Origin: Methylomicrobium lacus_A | GTDB lineage: Bacteria; Pseudomonadota; Gammaproteobacteria; Methylococcales; Methylomonadaceae | Length of the DNA stretch: 64,000 nucleotides | Direction of reading: 5' to 3' | Assembly (NCBI RefSeq): GCF_041897535.1 | Contig: NZ_CP169217.1 | Coordinates: 2,108,001-2,172,000 of the forward strand | Shown: in pieces, positions 38,464 to 47,982 of the stretch | Layout of the letters: each line of letters starts with the position of its first letter | How positions within the stretch are numbered: position 1 is the first letter of the stretch | Made by a program: the position numbers and the translations under genes | The notes under the pieces: generated by a model | Databases searched by the model: none | What the model saw: the letters and a program-made list of their open reading frames with translations, nothing else | What the model was told of the DNA's origin: nothing

Positions 38464-39891
38464 ATGGGACAAGAAATCGCGCTGACCCAATTCGAAGGAG
38501 GCGATTTTATCGCCTTCCGTCAGAAGCTTGCTCAGGAAACGGCTTTGCTCAAACAGATGCTCGAGCAAAAAAGCTGTTCGAAACGGCAGCCCGTCGCCGG
38601 TTTCGAGATCGAAGCCTGGTTGGTCGATAAGGCGATGCGCCCTGCGCCGATCAATCGGCAGTACCTGGCGACGCTGAACGATCCCCTGGCCAGCGCCGAA
38701 CTCGCCAAGTTTAATTTCGAGCTGAATTGCGATCCTGAACCGCTGACCGGGGAAGTGTTCGGTCGCCTGCATGCGCAATTGGAGCGCACCTGGCAAAACG
38801 CCAGCCGACATGCAGAAAGCATGAACCATAGCGCGCTGATGATCGGCATTCTGCCGACGCTCGCGCAAAGCGACCTCTGCATCGGCAATATGTCCGACAT
38901 GCATCGCTACAAGGCGTTGAACGAGCAAATCCTGCAGGCGCGCGGCCAGCCGATCCATATCGACATCAGCGGCACGGAGCATCTGAAAGTCGATCATCAT
39001 GACGTGATGCTCGAAGCGGCGACCACGTCGCTGCAGACTCACATTCAATTGCCGCCGGATCTTGCCCTACATTTTTACAATGCTTCGCTGATCGCCTCCG
39101 CGGCGATCGTCGCGGTCAGCGCCAATTCGCCGTTTTTGTTCGGCAAGGAACTCTGGCATGAAACCCGGATTCCATTGTTCGAGCAGGCCGTCGAAACCGG
39201 CGGTTTCGCGGACGCGGCGCGGGGACCGCTACACCGTGTCGGCTTCGGCTCAGGCTATCTCAGGCATTCGGTGATCGAATGTTTTGAAGAAAATCTGGCA
39301 CATTTTCCGGTCTTGCTGCCGGTCATTCAAGACACCGATGCCGAGCTGTTTGCGCATTTACGCCTGCACAACGGCACGATCTGGCGCTGGAACAGGCCCT
39401 TGGTCGGCTTCGACCCGGACGGAACTCCGCATATTCGTATCGAACACCGAACGCCCGCCTCCGGGCCGACGCCGCTCGACGCAATCGCGAATGCGGCATT
39501 TTATTTCGGTCTGGCGCATAATATTTGCGAGCTGGCGATCAGTCACGGCCTGCCGCTGACCTTTCCGGAAGCGAAGGACAATTTTTATCAGGCCGCCCGC
39601 CACGGTCTCGACAGCACGATCGTCTGGTCTGACGGCGCCCGGCATAGGATAACCCAACTCCTGCGCACGGAACTGTTGCCGCGGGCGGCCGAAGGCTTAA
39701 AGGCGTTCGGCGTGAACGCCGCCGACATCGACGCTTATTTAGGCATCATCCGCCAGCGCCTCGCAAACAAACAAAACGGCAGCCACTGGCAGCGGCGCTT
39801 TGCGAACGAACATCAACGAAATTTTACTGAAATGACGCGGACTTACCTGAAAAACCAGAACAGCGGCAATGCGGTCGGCGAGTGGCCATGA
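38464..39891 (+). CDS. GCS2-family glutamate-cysteine ligase-like / carboxylate-amine ligase
   Basis: 475 residues. GFEIEAWLVD at 46-55 is the metal and ATP-binding start of the glutamine-synthetase-like ligase fold, with FNFELNCDPEPL, SDMHRYKALNEQI and HIRIEHRTPASGPT downstream. GCS2-family proteins join amino and carboxyl groups using ATP. A standard GshA role is not proven: the gene forms an operon with an M14-type deacylase (ATGA overlap) and a HIT protein, a grouping not used for glutathione. The product is unknown. Confidence 0.75.
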   Translation: MGQEIALTQFEGGDFIAFRQKLAQETALLKQMLEQKSCSKRQPVAGFEIEAWLVDKAMRPAPINRQYLATLNDPLASAELAKFNFELNCDPEPLTGEVFGRLHAQLERTWQNASRHAESMNHSALMIGILPTLAQSDLCIGNMSDMHRYKALNEQILQARGQPIHIDISGTEHLKVDHHDVMLEAATTSLQTHIQLPPDLALHFYNASLIASAAIVAVSANSPFLFGKELWHETRIPLFEQAVETGGFADAARGPLHRVGFGSGYLRHSVIECFEENLAHFPVLLPVIQDTDAELFAHLRLHNGTIWRWNRPLVGFDPDGTPHIRIEHRTPASGPTPLDAIANAAFYFGLAHNICELAISHGLPLTFPEAKDNFYQAARHGLDSTIVWSDGARHRITQLLRTELLPRAAEGLKAFGVNAADIDAYLGIIRQRLANKQNGSHWQRRFANEHQRNFTEMTRTYLKNQNSGNAVGEWP

Positions 39892-40931
39892 CGGATCAAC
39901 TGTTTGATCAATTGCATACGCTGCCGGCCGGCCTGCTGGAGGCCGACACGATCGATCTGCGGCAAATTTTGCCGAAACCCACGCTGATGCATTTGCCGGG
40001 CAAACTGGCGGAACCGTTATTCATCTCGGTGCTGTTGCACGGCAACGAACCGACCGGCTTTTTAGCCTTGCAGCAACTGCTCAAAAAATACAGGCAAAGG
40101 GAATTGCCGAGGTCGCTGTCTTTGTTTTTCGGCAACATCGACGCGGCCGCGCAGAATGCCAGGCGACTGGAGCATCAGCCCGATTACAACCGGATCTGGC
40201 CCGGCACCGAACTGCCTGCGTCGCCGGAAACGGAGATGGCCGCCGCGGTCTTCGAAGTCATGCGGGCACGTAAAGTCTTCGCGAGCATCGACGTGCACAA
40301 CAACACCGGCCTCAACCCGCATTACGCCTGCATCAACCGGCTCGATAACGACTTTATGCAATTGGCGGCCTTGTTCGGCCGCTTGGTCGTTTATTTCAAG
40401 CGCCCGACCGGCGTACAGTCGGCCGCGTTCGCCGTCTTATGCCCGTCGGTGACTCTCGAATGCGGGCGCCCCGGCCAACAGCACGGCGTCGATCATGCCT
40501 TTGAATTTCTGGACAGTTGCCTGCATCTTTCCCAACTGCCGGAACATCCGGTGCATGCCCGCGACATCGACCTGTTCCATACGGTCGCGCAGGTCAAGGT
40601 CGCCAACGCGGTTTCGTTCAGCTTCACTCGCAGCGATTGCGATTTACTATTGAACGAAGACCTGGAGCGGATGAACTTTACCGAAATTGCGCCGGGCACG
40701 ATCTTGGGTCAAGTCCACAGTGCCGCCCTGTCGCCCTTGCTCGCGCAAGATGAACAGGGCAATGACGTAACCGAGCGGTTTTTTGACCTGAGCCTGGGCA
40801 ATTTACGGATCGCCCGTCGGACAATGCCTTCGATGCTGACCTTGGACGAAGGCGTGATCCGGCAGGACTGCCTGTGCTATCTCATGGAACGCATCCCTCT
40901 TCCCGGACATCAGGAATCCCAGCCCGCATGA
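39888..40931 (+). CDS. M14-like zinc deacylase (succinylglutamate desuccinylase/aspartoacylase family)
   Basis: 347 residues from the ATG at 39888, which overlaps the previous stop (ATGA); a GTG two codons earlier is possible. Zinc ligands are visible as His51 and Glu54 in LLHGNEPTGF and a later His in SIDVHNNTGLNPHYACI. LECGRPGQQHGVDHAFEFL follows. Such enzymes cut amide bonds of N-acyl or peptide-like small molecules. Coupling to a GCS2 ligase suggests that one builds and the other cleaves a related amide (inference). Confidence 0.75.
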   Translation: MTDQLFDQLHTLPAGLLEADTIDLRQILPKPTLMHLPGKLAEPLFISVLLHGNEPTGFLALQQLLKKYRQRELPRSLSLFFGNIDAAAQNARRLEHQPDYNRIWPGTELPASPETEMAAAVFEVMRARKVFASIDVHNNTGLNPHYACINRLDNDFMQLAALFGRLVVYFKRPTGVQSAAFAVLCPSVTLECGRPGQQHGVDHAFEFLDSCLHLSQLPEHPVHARDIDLFHTVAQVKVANAVSFSFTRSDCDLLLNEDLERMNFTEIAPGTILGQVHSAALSPLLAQDEQGNDVTERFFDLSLGNLRIARRTMPSMLTLDEGVIRQDCLCYLMERIPLPGHQESQPA

Positions 40932-41356
40932 AACAAAACTTTGCCTTGCATCCGCGTTTGGCGGAAGACTGTATCACGCTCGGCCGCTTCGGCCTGTGCC
41001 GGCTCCTGCTGATGAACGACAGCCACTATCCCTGGTTTATTCTGGTGCCGGAAAAGCCCGATTTGACCGAGATCTATCAATTAAGCACAGATGAGCGGAT
41101 CAGATTGACCGAAGAGTCGAGTTTGCTTGCTGAAACCCTCGCGGACCTGTACCGAGCCGACAAGATGAATATCGCCGCGATCGGCAATCTCGTACCGCAG
41201 CTGCACATCCATCATATCGTCAGATACCGGAACGATCCGGCATGGCCGGCGCCGGTGTGGGGAAAATTTGACCGTATGCCGTATACGGAAGAGAAGATCG
41301 CCGTGATTCGCGGTCAAATCGATGACCGCTTCAAGGGCTTGTTGAGCGAAATATAG
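40928..41356 (+). CDS. HIT-family protein
   Basis: 142 residues starting at an ATGA overlap with the deacylase. The histidine triad appears as VPQLHIHHIVRYRNDPAWP near residue 95, with Gln in place of the first His, as in a common proteobacterial HIT subgroup. HIT proteins hydrolyse or transfer nucleotidyl groups. Third gene of the GCS2-M14-HIT operon. Confidence 0.82.
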   Translation: MKQNFALHPRLAEDCITLGRFGLCRLLLMNDSHYPWFILVPEKPDLTEIYQLSTDERIRLTEESSLLAETLADLYRADKMNIAAIGNLVPQLHIHHIVRYRNDPAWPAPVWGKFDRMPYTEEKIAVIRGQIDDRFKGLLSEI

Positions 41357-41380
41357 GAAACGGTCTGGAAGGCCGCCCGG

Positions 41381-41404
41381 ACCCACCGGCATGCACCGGT
41401 GGGT
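41381..41404. terminator. Strong hairpin between convergent HIT and mucD genes
   Basis: ACCCACCGG pairs perfectly with CCGGTGGGT around CATGCA, with G-C and G-T pairs extending the stem. It sits 25 bp after the HIT stop and 20 bp beyond the mucD stop on the other strand, so it may end both transcripts although the T tract is poor. Confidence 0.6.
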
Positions 41405-41424
41405 TCGGAGGTAATAAACGCGTT

Positions 41425-42834
41425 TTATTGCTTGCCTATCTTCAGCGCCAAGAATACCGGATTGCCGCGGCGTTGAACCAACAATGCAATCGATTTGCCT
41501 TCCGGCAGGTTTTTAACGACCTTGTCGAAATCGGCGACGCTTTTGATTACGCTGCTCTGAATCCTCAGGACCACGTCGCCCGGCTGAATGCCGGCATCCT
41601 TCGCAGGACCCTTGCCGACATTTTTCACGAGCACGCCATTTTTCGCAACTTCCAGCGCTTCCCGTTGCTCGGCGGTCAATTCGGTCACCGAGATGCCGAG
41701 TTTATTGTCGGGCTTGGCTTCGCCTTTGCCGCCGGCATCCGCCAATTTCTCTTCCTGCTCGGGCAGTAAGCCGATTTTGATCGGCACGGTCATCGTCTCA
41801 CCCTGACGGATCAGCTTCAGTTCCGCTTTGTCGTCGATCGGCGTCATGCCGACCATCGGCGGCAATTCGCCCGAGGTTTCGATCACATGGCCATTGAATT
41901 CGGTAATGATGTCGCCGATCTGAATTTCGGCTTTTTCGGCCGGGCTTCCCGGCAACACTTTTGCGACCAAGGCGCCATGCGGACGCTTCATGCCGAACGA
42001 TTCGGCCAGTTCGCGGGTCACGTCCTGAATCTGCACGCCCAGCCAGCCGCGCGACACCTTGCCCTTGGTTTTGATCTGATCGACCACATTCATCACGACA
42101 TCCATCGGAATCGCGAACGACAAGCCCATGAAACCGCCGGTCCGGCTATAGATCTGCGAATTGATACCGACGACTTGACCTTCCATGTTGAACAAGGGAC
42201 CGCCGGAATTGCCGGGATTGATCGCGACGTCGGTTTGGATGAACGGCACATAATTGCCGCCGGGCAGACTGCGTCCTTTCGCGCTGACGATACCGGCCGT
42301 CACCGACTGTTCAAAGCCGAAAGGCGAACCGATCGCGAGCACCCATTCGCCGACCTGAAGCTTGTCCGGTGAACCGATCGTCACGATCGGCAAATCCTTG
42401 GCGTCGACTTTCAATAACGCGACATCGGTGCGCGCGTCGGAGCCGACCAGCTTGGCGACCAGCTCTCTTCGATCGGTCAACTTGACGACAATCTCGTCGG
42501 CGTCCTTCACGACATGATGATTGGTCAGTACATAGCCGTCCGCCGAAATGATGAATCCCGAACCCAACGACTGCGTATCTCTTGGGACAGCATCACCGCC
42601 CGGTGCATTGAAAAAGTGTTTGAAAAACTCTTCCATTTCGGGAGGCAAGTCCTCGGGCAGCTGTTGTTCCGGAGGAAGACTGCTGGTTTCCGGAGCCGCC
42701 TTTTGGGTAGTACTGATATTGACGACGGCTACACCATTTTTTTTGACCATTTCGGTAAAATCAGGAAGCTGCGCGTAAACATCGTGACCGAACAAAAAGA
42801 CCAGAAATACTGACCAACCAAGCCTTTTAAGCAT
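41425..42834 (-). CDS. mucD: Periplasmic serine protease of the DegP/MucD family
   Basis: 469 residues with an N-terminal signal peptide ending near VYAQ. The trypsin-like domain shows the triad His in YVLTNHHVVKDAD, Asp in SDARTDVALLKVD and Ser in INPGNSGGPLFNMEG. Two PDZ domains follow (about residues 270-360 and 385-465). It degrades misfolded envelope proteins. It is the last gene of rpoE-rseA-rseB-mucD, the arrangement seen with algU-mucABCD in Pseudomonas, so control by RpoE is likely. Confidence 0.93.
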   Translation of the reverse strand: MLKRLGWSVFLVFLFGHDVYAQLPDFTEMVKKNGVAVVNISTTQKAAPETSSLPPEQQLPEDLPPEMEEFFKHFFNAPGGDAVPRDTQSLGSGFIISADGYVLTNHHVVKDADEIVVKLTDRRELVAKLVGSDARTDVALLKVDAKDLPIVTIGSPDKLQVGEWVLAIGSPFGFEQSVTAGIVSAKGRSLPGGNYVPFIQTDVAINPGNSGGPLFNMEGQVVGINSQIYSRTGGFMGLSFAIPMDVVMNVVDQIKTKGKVSRGWLGVQIQDVTRELAESFGMKRPHGALVAKVLPGSPAEKAEIQIGDIITEFNGHVIETSGELPPMVGMTPIDDKAELKLIRQGETMTVPIKIGLLPEQEEKLADAGGKGEAKPDNKLGISVTELTAEQREALEVAKNGVLVKNVGKGPAKDAGIQPGDVVLRIQSSVIKSVADFDKVVKNLPEGKSIALLVQRRGNPVFLALKIGKQ

Positions 42835-42976
42835 AAAACCTCTAATCCCAAATAATAAAATGATCGCCTATCAGCCATTTTGCCGATGATCTGTAGGGCC
42901 GGAAATACACAGTAAAAAATTATAAAAAGTCGGTTTAGCTTCGACAAAATCCGCCATACTGGACCGAAGAAAGACT

Positions 42977-43930
42977 TCAGCGACCGCCGCTTTTGAGACC
43001 AATGCCTTCGGCGATCGTTTTGACCGTTAACGGCGGCACTTCACCCATCACCGTTACCTGATAATCATCGAGATTGCGGCTGTAGAAGTTGACCGCGCCG
43101 ACTGACCTGAGACCCGATTCGATCTCGGGGTTTTTGTTTTCCATATAGACGGAAACCGACGCCAAACCGTCAGTCATCCGCAAATGTTCGACGGGCAAAC
43201 GGGAATCATGCATCGTCTTGCGCGCAAAATAGACTTCCTTGAAACCGGCCGGCGGATTCGCCACGGTAAACCGCAATGCCTCGGGAACACTCTCTTTGAG
43301 CGCTCGATCACGCGACTTGGCGTCCTCCGGATTCACCTCGCTAAAAGGCAAGGATTCCTTGACATGCTGCTCGGTGAAAACGACCTGTTCGAGAAGCGCA
43401 CCGTTGAGGTCATACACCATGACTTTCAACGGCAAAAACTGCAGCTTTTCAACCCAAATCCGCCGCGCATAGCGGAATTCGTCTTTCGGTCGAATATCGA
43501 TCACATAGGCCGGAAACATCGCCACATCTTCTTCGCCGGACAGGACAAAATCGTAAAGATGGGCTATTTCGTCTAGAGGGCTTGAAAAATTGACCAAAAA
43601 CGAATGTTCGAAAGGCCTCTGATCGAACACGACGGTTTGCGTGTCATTGTAACGGCAACTGACTTGATCGCCATTTCTGACGATTTCCCGCAGCGGCGAA
43701 TTCAACGAGACCAAGCGCTCCTGCTCCCTGCCCAGCGCGGAGGCGTGCGAATATTTCATCGATTCGAGCCTGCCGTTGCGCAAAAACACGACGGTCCCCT
43801 CGTAATTGAGCGCTCTCATGGCCTGAACCATATTCGCCAAAATCTGCCTGGCGGTTAACTCGCTGTCTTCGGCAGAGACCGGCCCGATTGAGAAGAAAAC
43901 TATCAGGAAAAAGCGAACAACCCGAATCAT
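42977..43930 (-). CDS. rseB: Sigma-E regulatory protein RseB/MucB
   Basis: 317 residues with an N-terminal signal sequence (VRFFLIVFFSIGPVSA). LANMVQAMRALNYEGTVVFL and ESMKYSHASALGREQERLVSL are typical of MucB/RseB, whose LolA-like domain senses mislocalised lipoproteins or LPS and shields RseA. Overlaps rseA by four bases (ATGA). Confidence 0.92.
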   Translation of the reverse strand: MIRVVRFFLIVFFSIGPVSAEDSELTARQILANMVQAMRALNYEGTVVFLRNGRLESMKYSHASALGREQERLVSLNSPLREIVRNGDQVSCRYNDTQTVVFDQRPFEHSFLVNFSSPLDEIAHLYDFVLSGEEDVAMFPAYVIDIRPKDEFRYARRIWVEKLQFLPLKVMVYDLNGALLEQVVFTEQHVKESLPFSEVNPEDAKSRDRALKESVPEALRFTVANPPAGFKEVYFARKTMHDSRLPVEHLRMTDGLASVSVYMENKNPEIESGLRSVGAVNFYSRNLDDYQVTVMGEVPPLTVKTIAEGIGLKSGGR

Positions 43931-44478
43931 TTTTGACTGTAATGAGTGAGTTTCGCATAGGGCTGAAAATCAGACTGACTATTGGTATAAATACTGCTGT
44001 GCGCCTGCAAATAATCGCTGATTTGTTGATTGACTGGATAGGAATTCCGTGGAGTCTTAGTCTCCGCCAATTGCGGGGCGGGTTTGTCCGGCGCCTTGAC
44101 TGCGGCAACCTGTACAGGGCTGGCCGGTTCTGGACGCTGCGTGTGCGCGACAAACGCGATCACCGCGACAGAGGCCGCCAAGGCGGCGATTTTATGCGAA
44201 CGCGTAAAGCTTCGGTGGCGACTCCAGCGCCGCGTGGCATTCGGAATCAGGTAAGCCGGCTCTTGCTGAATTCGGCTGCTGACCGATGCCGCGAAGTCGG
44301 GCGTTGCCGATATTAACTCTTCATCATTTTTTATGGCTTGCTTGATTGCCTCATAACGGCGCATCTTGCCTGCCAACTCGGAGTGGGTCCGCATTTTTTG
44401 TAAGAGACGCAAGGCTTCTTCTTCGGGAAGCTCATCGTCCAGGAATTGAGAAACTTTTTGCATTAAATCTTCGTGCAT
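43927..44478 (-). CDS. rseA: Anti-sigma-E factor RseA/MucA
   Basis: 183 residues. The N-terminal anti-sigma domain MHEDLMQKVSQFLDDELPEEE binds RpoE, and a single membrane helix IAALAASVAVIAFVAHT lies near residues 95-111, with a short periplasmic tail. Position between rpoE and rseB confirms the call. Proteolysis of this protein would release RpoE. Confidence 0.9.
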   Translation of the reverse strand: MHEDLMQKVSQFLDDELPEEEALRLLQKMRTHSELAGKMRRYEAIKQAIKNDEELISATPDFAASVSSRIQQEPAYLIPNATRRWSRHRSFTRSHKIAALAASVAVIAFVAHTQRPEPASPVQVAAVKAPDKPAPQLAETKTPRNSYPVNQQISDYLQAHSSIYTNSQSDFQPYAKLTHYSQK

Positions 44479-44490
44479 CGAATATCACCG

Positions 44491-45081
44491 TCAATCGAGC
44501 AGGGGGTTGAGTTTACTATCAATGGCTTCACGCGCTCTGAAAATGCGTGAGCGCACCGTTCCTACAGGGCAATCCATCGCCTGAGCAATCTCCTCATAGC
44601 TCATTCCTTCAAATTCCCTCAGCATGATGGCGACCCGCATCTCTTCAGGCAGCTTTGCGATCGCCGTTTTGATCGTCTCGACAATTTCCCGGCTCAGCAG
44701 TTCCCTTTCGGGCGTTTCCTGGCCATGCAACTGCGGCAGATTTTCATAGACTTCAGCATCCTGAACGTCTATCTGCATATCGACATTTCGCCTTGATCTG
44801 GACATCAGATAATTTTTCGCGGTATTGATTGCGATCCGGTATAGCCAGGTATAGAAAGCACTTTCGCCGCGGAAGCTGCCCAGCGCCCGATAGGCCTTGA
44901 TAAAGGCCTCCTGCGCGACATCTTGCGACTCGCTAGGATCTTTAACATAGCGATTGACCAATTGAACGATTTTATGCTGATACTTGATCACCAAAAGATC
45001 ATACGCGGACTTGTCGCCCTGCTGTACCCGCAATACCAGGTCCTCGTCCAGTTGTTCGCTCGCCCTAGAATGACTCTTCAC
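44491..45081 (-). CDS. rpoE: RNA polymerase sigma-E factor (AlgU/RpoE)
   Basis: 196 residues, starting with GTG. Region 2: DLLVIKYQHKIVQLVNRYVK and FIKAYRALGSFRGESAFYTW; region 4: KLPEEMRVAIMLREFEGMSYEEIAQAMDCP (split over residues 140-170). It directs the envelope stress regulon. Followed 12 bp later by rseA. No clear Shine-Dalgarno is seen before the GTG. Confidence 0.95.
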   Translation of the reverse strand: MKSHSRASEQLDEDLVLRVQQGDKSAYDLLVIKYQHKIVQLVNRYVKDPSESQDVAQEAFIKAYRALGSFRGESAFYTWLYRIAINTAKNYLMSRSRRNVDMQIDVQDAEVYENLPQLHGQETPERELLSREIVETIKTAIAKLPEEMRVAIMLREFEGMSYEEIAQAMDCPVGTVRSRIFRAREAIDSKLNPLLD

Positions 45082-45110
45082 TTGTGTTCTTGGATGGTAG
45101 AATGGACAGA

Positions 45111-45139
45111 ATTAAACCGCATTAGTTCTGCTATGACAA
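45111..45139 (-). promoter_or_regulatory. Sigma-70-type promoter of the rpoE operon
   Basis: On the minus strand TTGTCA (45134-45139), a 17-bp spacer and TTTAAT (45111-45116) form a good housekeeping promoter about 30 bp before the rpoE GTG. A consensus sigma-E promoter with correct spacing was not found in the same gap. Confidence 0.55.
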
Positions 45140-45364
45140 AAAAAATTGCTATCACGGCAAAAACCGCTATTATCCATGATGCTTGCCAACTAAGCCAGTC
45201 CGGCCCTTAAGCTGGCACCGATTTATCCTTGCGACACCGCATTTCCAGAGTATAGGCCGTTGATTAATACCCGCTTCAATCTGAATTCCTTGCTGTTTCC
45301 CAAGCGCGGCAAGCCCCTCGCTCAACGCCTGACACCTTTTCCGCACATCTTCCTTTAATTCCAG

Positions 45365-47026
45365 ATGCACAATTCAGTCAATCACCCTGATGTTCTCATC
45401 GTCGGCAGCGGCGGCGCTGGCTTAAGTTTAGCCTTAAAACTGGCCGAACATGGAGTCAAAATCGCGGTGCTCTCGAAATTCGCTCTCACCGAAGGCAGCA
45501 CTTTTTACGCACAAGGCGGCATCTCCGCGGTGTTCGACGCCGAAGACTCGATCGAATCGCATATCGAGGACACCCTGGACGCAGGCGCCGGCCTTTGCGA
45601 TCCGGACATTGTCAGATTGACCGTGACGCACGGCAAAAGCTCGATCAACTGGCTGCGCAGCCAGGGCGTGGTATTTACCGGGGAAGAAACCGAATCCGGC
45701 GAATTCAAACTGCACCTGCACCGCGAGGGCGGCCATTCGCATCGGCGCATCGTGCATACCGCCGATGCGACCGGCAAAGCCGTATCCCTGTCCCTGATCG
45801 AACGCGCGCGCGAACATGCCAATATCGAGCTTTTAGAAAACCATAACGTGGTCGAACTGATTACCGGCCCCTGCGCGGATAGCGCCAGCCCGATCGGCAG
45901 GCGCATTCTCGGCGCTTATGTGTTGGACACCCAAAAACAAAAGGTCAGAACGATCGCGGCGCGCGCGGTGGTGTTGGCGACCGGCGGCGCGAACAAGGTC
46001 TATCTTTACAGCACCAATCCGCAAAGTTCGACCGGCGACGGCATCGCACTGGCCTGGCGCGCGGGCTGCCGGGTCAGCAACATGGAATTCATGCAGTTCC
46101 ACCCGACCTGCCTCTATCATCCCGAGGCGCGCGCCTTTTTGATCAGCGAAGCGGTGCGCGGCGAAGGCGGCAAGCTGATCCTGCCGAACGGCGCGCCGTT
46201 CATGCAAAACTACGATCCGCGCGGCGAGCTGGCGCCGCGCGACATCGTCGCCCGCGCGATCGATGCCGAGATCAAAAAGCGCGGCATCGACTGCGTCTAC
46301 CTGGACATCAGCCATAAGCCCGAAACCTTCATCCGCGAGCACTTTCCGACCATTTATCAACAGTGCCTCGATTACGATATCGACATCACTAAGCAGCCGA
46401 TTCCGGTCGTGCCGGCGGCGCATTACACCTGCGGCGGCGTGCTGACCGACAGCTATGCCCGCACCGACATCGCCAATCTGTACGCGATCGGCGAGGTCGC
46501 CTGCACCGGATTGCACGGCGCCAACCGAATGGCCAGCAATTCATTGCTCGAATGCCTGGTGTTCGCAGAGCGTGCGCATATCGACCTGGTCAAAAAGCTG
46601 CCAGAGATCGCCCCGCCGCCTCTGCTTCCTGCCTGGGATGAATCGCAAGTTAGCGATTCAGACGAAGAAGTCGTCGTCTCGCACAACTGGAACGAGCTCA
46701 GGAATTTCATGTGGGACTATGTCGGCATCGTCAGAACCGACAAGCGCCTGCACCGGGCGCGAAACCGCATCGAACTGCTCAAAAAGGAAATCGCCGAGTA
46801 TTACGGCAATTTCCGGGTCACCAGCGACCTGCTCGAACTGCGCAATCTGGTGATCGTCGCCGAGTTGATCATCCGTAGCGCGATGCTGCGCAAGGAAAGT
46901 CGGGGACTGCATTACACGCTGGATTATCCGGAACTCGATGACAGCCAGCCGCCGCAACCTACGATCCTGACGCCGGTCAAAATCGAGGGGCGTAATACTT
47001 ATGAAATGCCCGAAATGAACGGCTAA
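45365..47026 (+). CDS. nadB: L-aspartate oxidase
   Basis: 553 residues with the FAD fold DVLIVGSGGAGLSLALKLAE, the active loop STFYAQGGISAVFDAEDS, HTADATGKAVS and YTCGGVLTDSYARTDIANLY. It oxidises aspartate to iminoaspartate for NadA. It is divergent from rpoE, the same order as in many gammaproteobacteria. Confidence 0.95.
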   Translation: MHNSVNHPDVLIVGSGGAGLSLALKLAEHGVKIAVLSKFALTEGSTFYAQGGISAVFDAEDSIESHIEDTLDAGAGLCDPDIVRLTVTHGKSSINWLRSQGVVFTGEETESGEFKLHLHREGGHSHRRIVHTADATGKAVSLSLIERAREHANIELLENHNVVELITGPCADSASPIGRRILGAYVLDTQKQKVRTIAARAVVLATGGANKVYLYSTNPQSSTGDGIALAWRAGCRVSNMEFMQFHPTCLYHPEARAFLISEAVRGEGGKLILPNGAPFMQNYDPRGELAPRDIVARAIDAEIKKRGIDCVYLDISHKPETFIREHFPTIYQQCLDYDIDITKQPIPVVPAAHYTCGGVLTDSYARTDIANLYAIGEVACTGLHGANRMASNSLLECLVFAERAHIDLVKKLPEIAPPPLLPAWDESQVSDSDEEVVVSHNWNELRNFMWDYVGIVRTDKRLHRARNRIELLKKEIAEYYGNFRVTSDLLELRNLVIVAELIIRSAMLRKESRGLHYTLDYPELDDSQPPQPTILTPVKIEGRNTYEMPEMNG

Positions 47027-47088
47027 CTTCCGACGAATTTATTCAAACACACGCGTTAGCGGTCAGGCTGCGCGGAGCGTAGCCCGGC

Positions 47089-47475
47089 CTACCTGTTCAA
47101 CAACGTCTCGACCTCATGCGCCGCATGATCACAATCCATCGTGGTTTTCACGACTTTTCTCTGCAGCAACAGACTGGCGCCTAAGCCGTCAATATCCCTA
47201 GCGACATACTCGTTGAGCGGTCTGCACACTTCTTGCATATGCTGCTCGGACTGCATAATGACATCGAGATTGCTGCCTTCGTCCGCATCCATCAGCATCA
47301 TCACCTCGCTGGTCATCCGATTCTGAAAACGAAATACCTCTTCGACATAGTGCGCAAACACTTCCTTAGTCATGCCGGTATCGCCAATCCCACCGCTACT
47401 CGATAGTGCGCAACCGGACAACAGCGCGACAGCCGGAACCAAGACAAAACTTCGATGAGAATATAGCGACTTCAT
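47089..47475 (-). CDS. Small predicted lipoprotein
   Basis: 128 residues from MKSLYSHRSFVLVPAVALLSG with lipobox LLSGC; the frame also opens 14 codons earlier. The mature part is helical with MTKEVFAHYVEEVFRFQNRM and contains CRPLNEY and TTMDCDHAAHEVETLL. No family is recognised. It faces nadB tail to tail. Confidence 0.65.
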   Translation of the reverse strand: MKSLYSHRSFVLVPAVALLSGCALSSSGGIGDTGMTKEVFAHYVEEVFRFQNRMTSEVMMLMDADEGSNLDVIMQSEQHMQEVCRPLNEYVARDIDGLGASLLLQRKVVKTTMDCDHAAHEVETLLNR

Positions 47476-47982
47476 AATATCGGACTTCAATGCGAACGGA
47501 CAGAGCTTGCGCCCCACTCAAAAGGATCAATATACACGAAATTGCATCTTGAACGGACGCAAAAACTCGACCGAGCGCGAACTGCCTCGCTCCAGGCCTC
47601 CCCCGCCGCCTACTCGATAAGTTTTACGCCTCGTACAATTCTCCGCGCGCCCCTCTCACCCCGCCTTCGCAAACAAAATACCTTTAATATTTGTTCCGTT
47701 TTTTGTATCATCGTAACAATACGCTCTCTTTTCAGCGCCCTCCCCTGAATTGAAGACGACAGTTATTTAGCCGCTCGCTTTAACGATTAAACTAATTAAT
47801 ACCCAGAGGAAGCCTGCAAAGCGCACCGCAACAAACCGGTAACAAGGCAGATGCACTCGCCCATGGGCTTTCAGAGTTTGAACAGCAAGGGGAGTTCCAT
47901 AAAAATGAGCCTTAAGACATGGAAGCAAGCTGTTGGCTTTTTATACCCAGAATAATAAATTTAACAAACCGGTGTGAAGACA
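47476..47982. other. Intergenic region with no recognised gene
   Basis: About 500 bases ahead of the GTPase-like gene. Short open frames lack ribosome sites and similarity. A region of A/T-rich sequence around 47,690-47,810 could hold promoters, but no motif is convincing. No tRNA or riboswitch structure was recognised. Confidence 0.5.

Noticed and set aside
43978..43995. Third copy of the 18-bp palindrome within rseA
   Set aside because: Only the central GGTATAAATAC part is shared and it lies inside a coding region, so it is treated as chance.
45170..45370. 66-codon minus-strand ORF between rpoE and nadB
   Set aside because: It begins inside nadB, lacks a ribosome site and shows no similarity. 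A short hydrophobic frame nearby (about 45081-45210) faintly recalls membrane proteins but has no good start codon.
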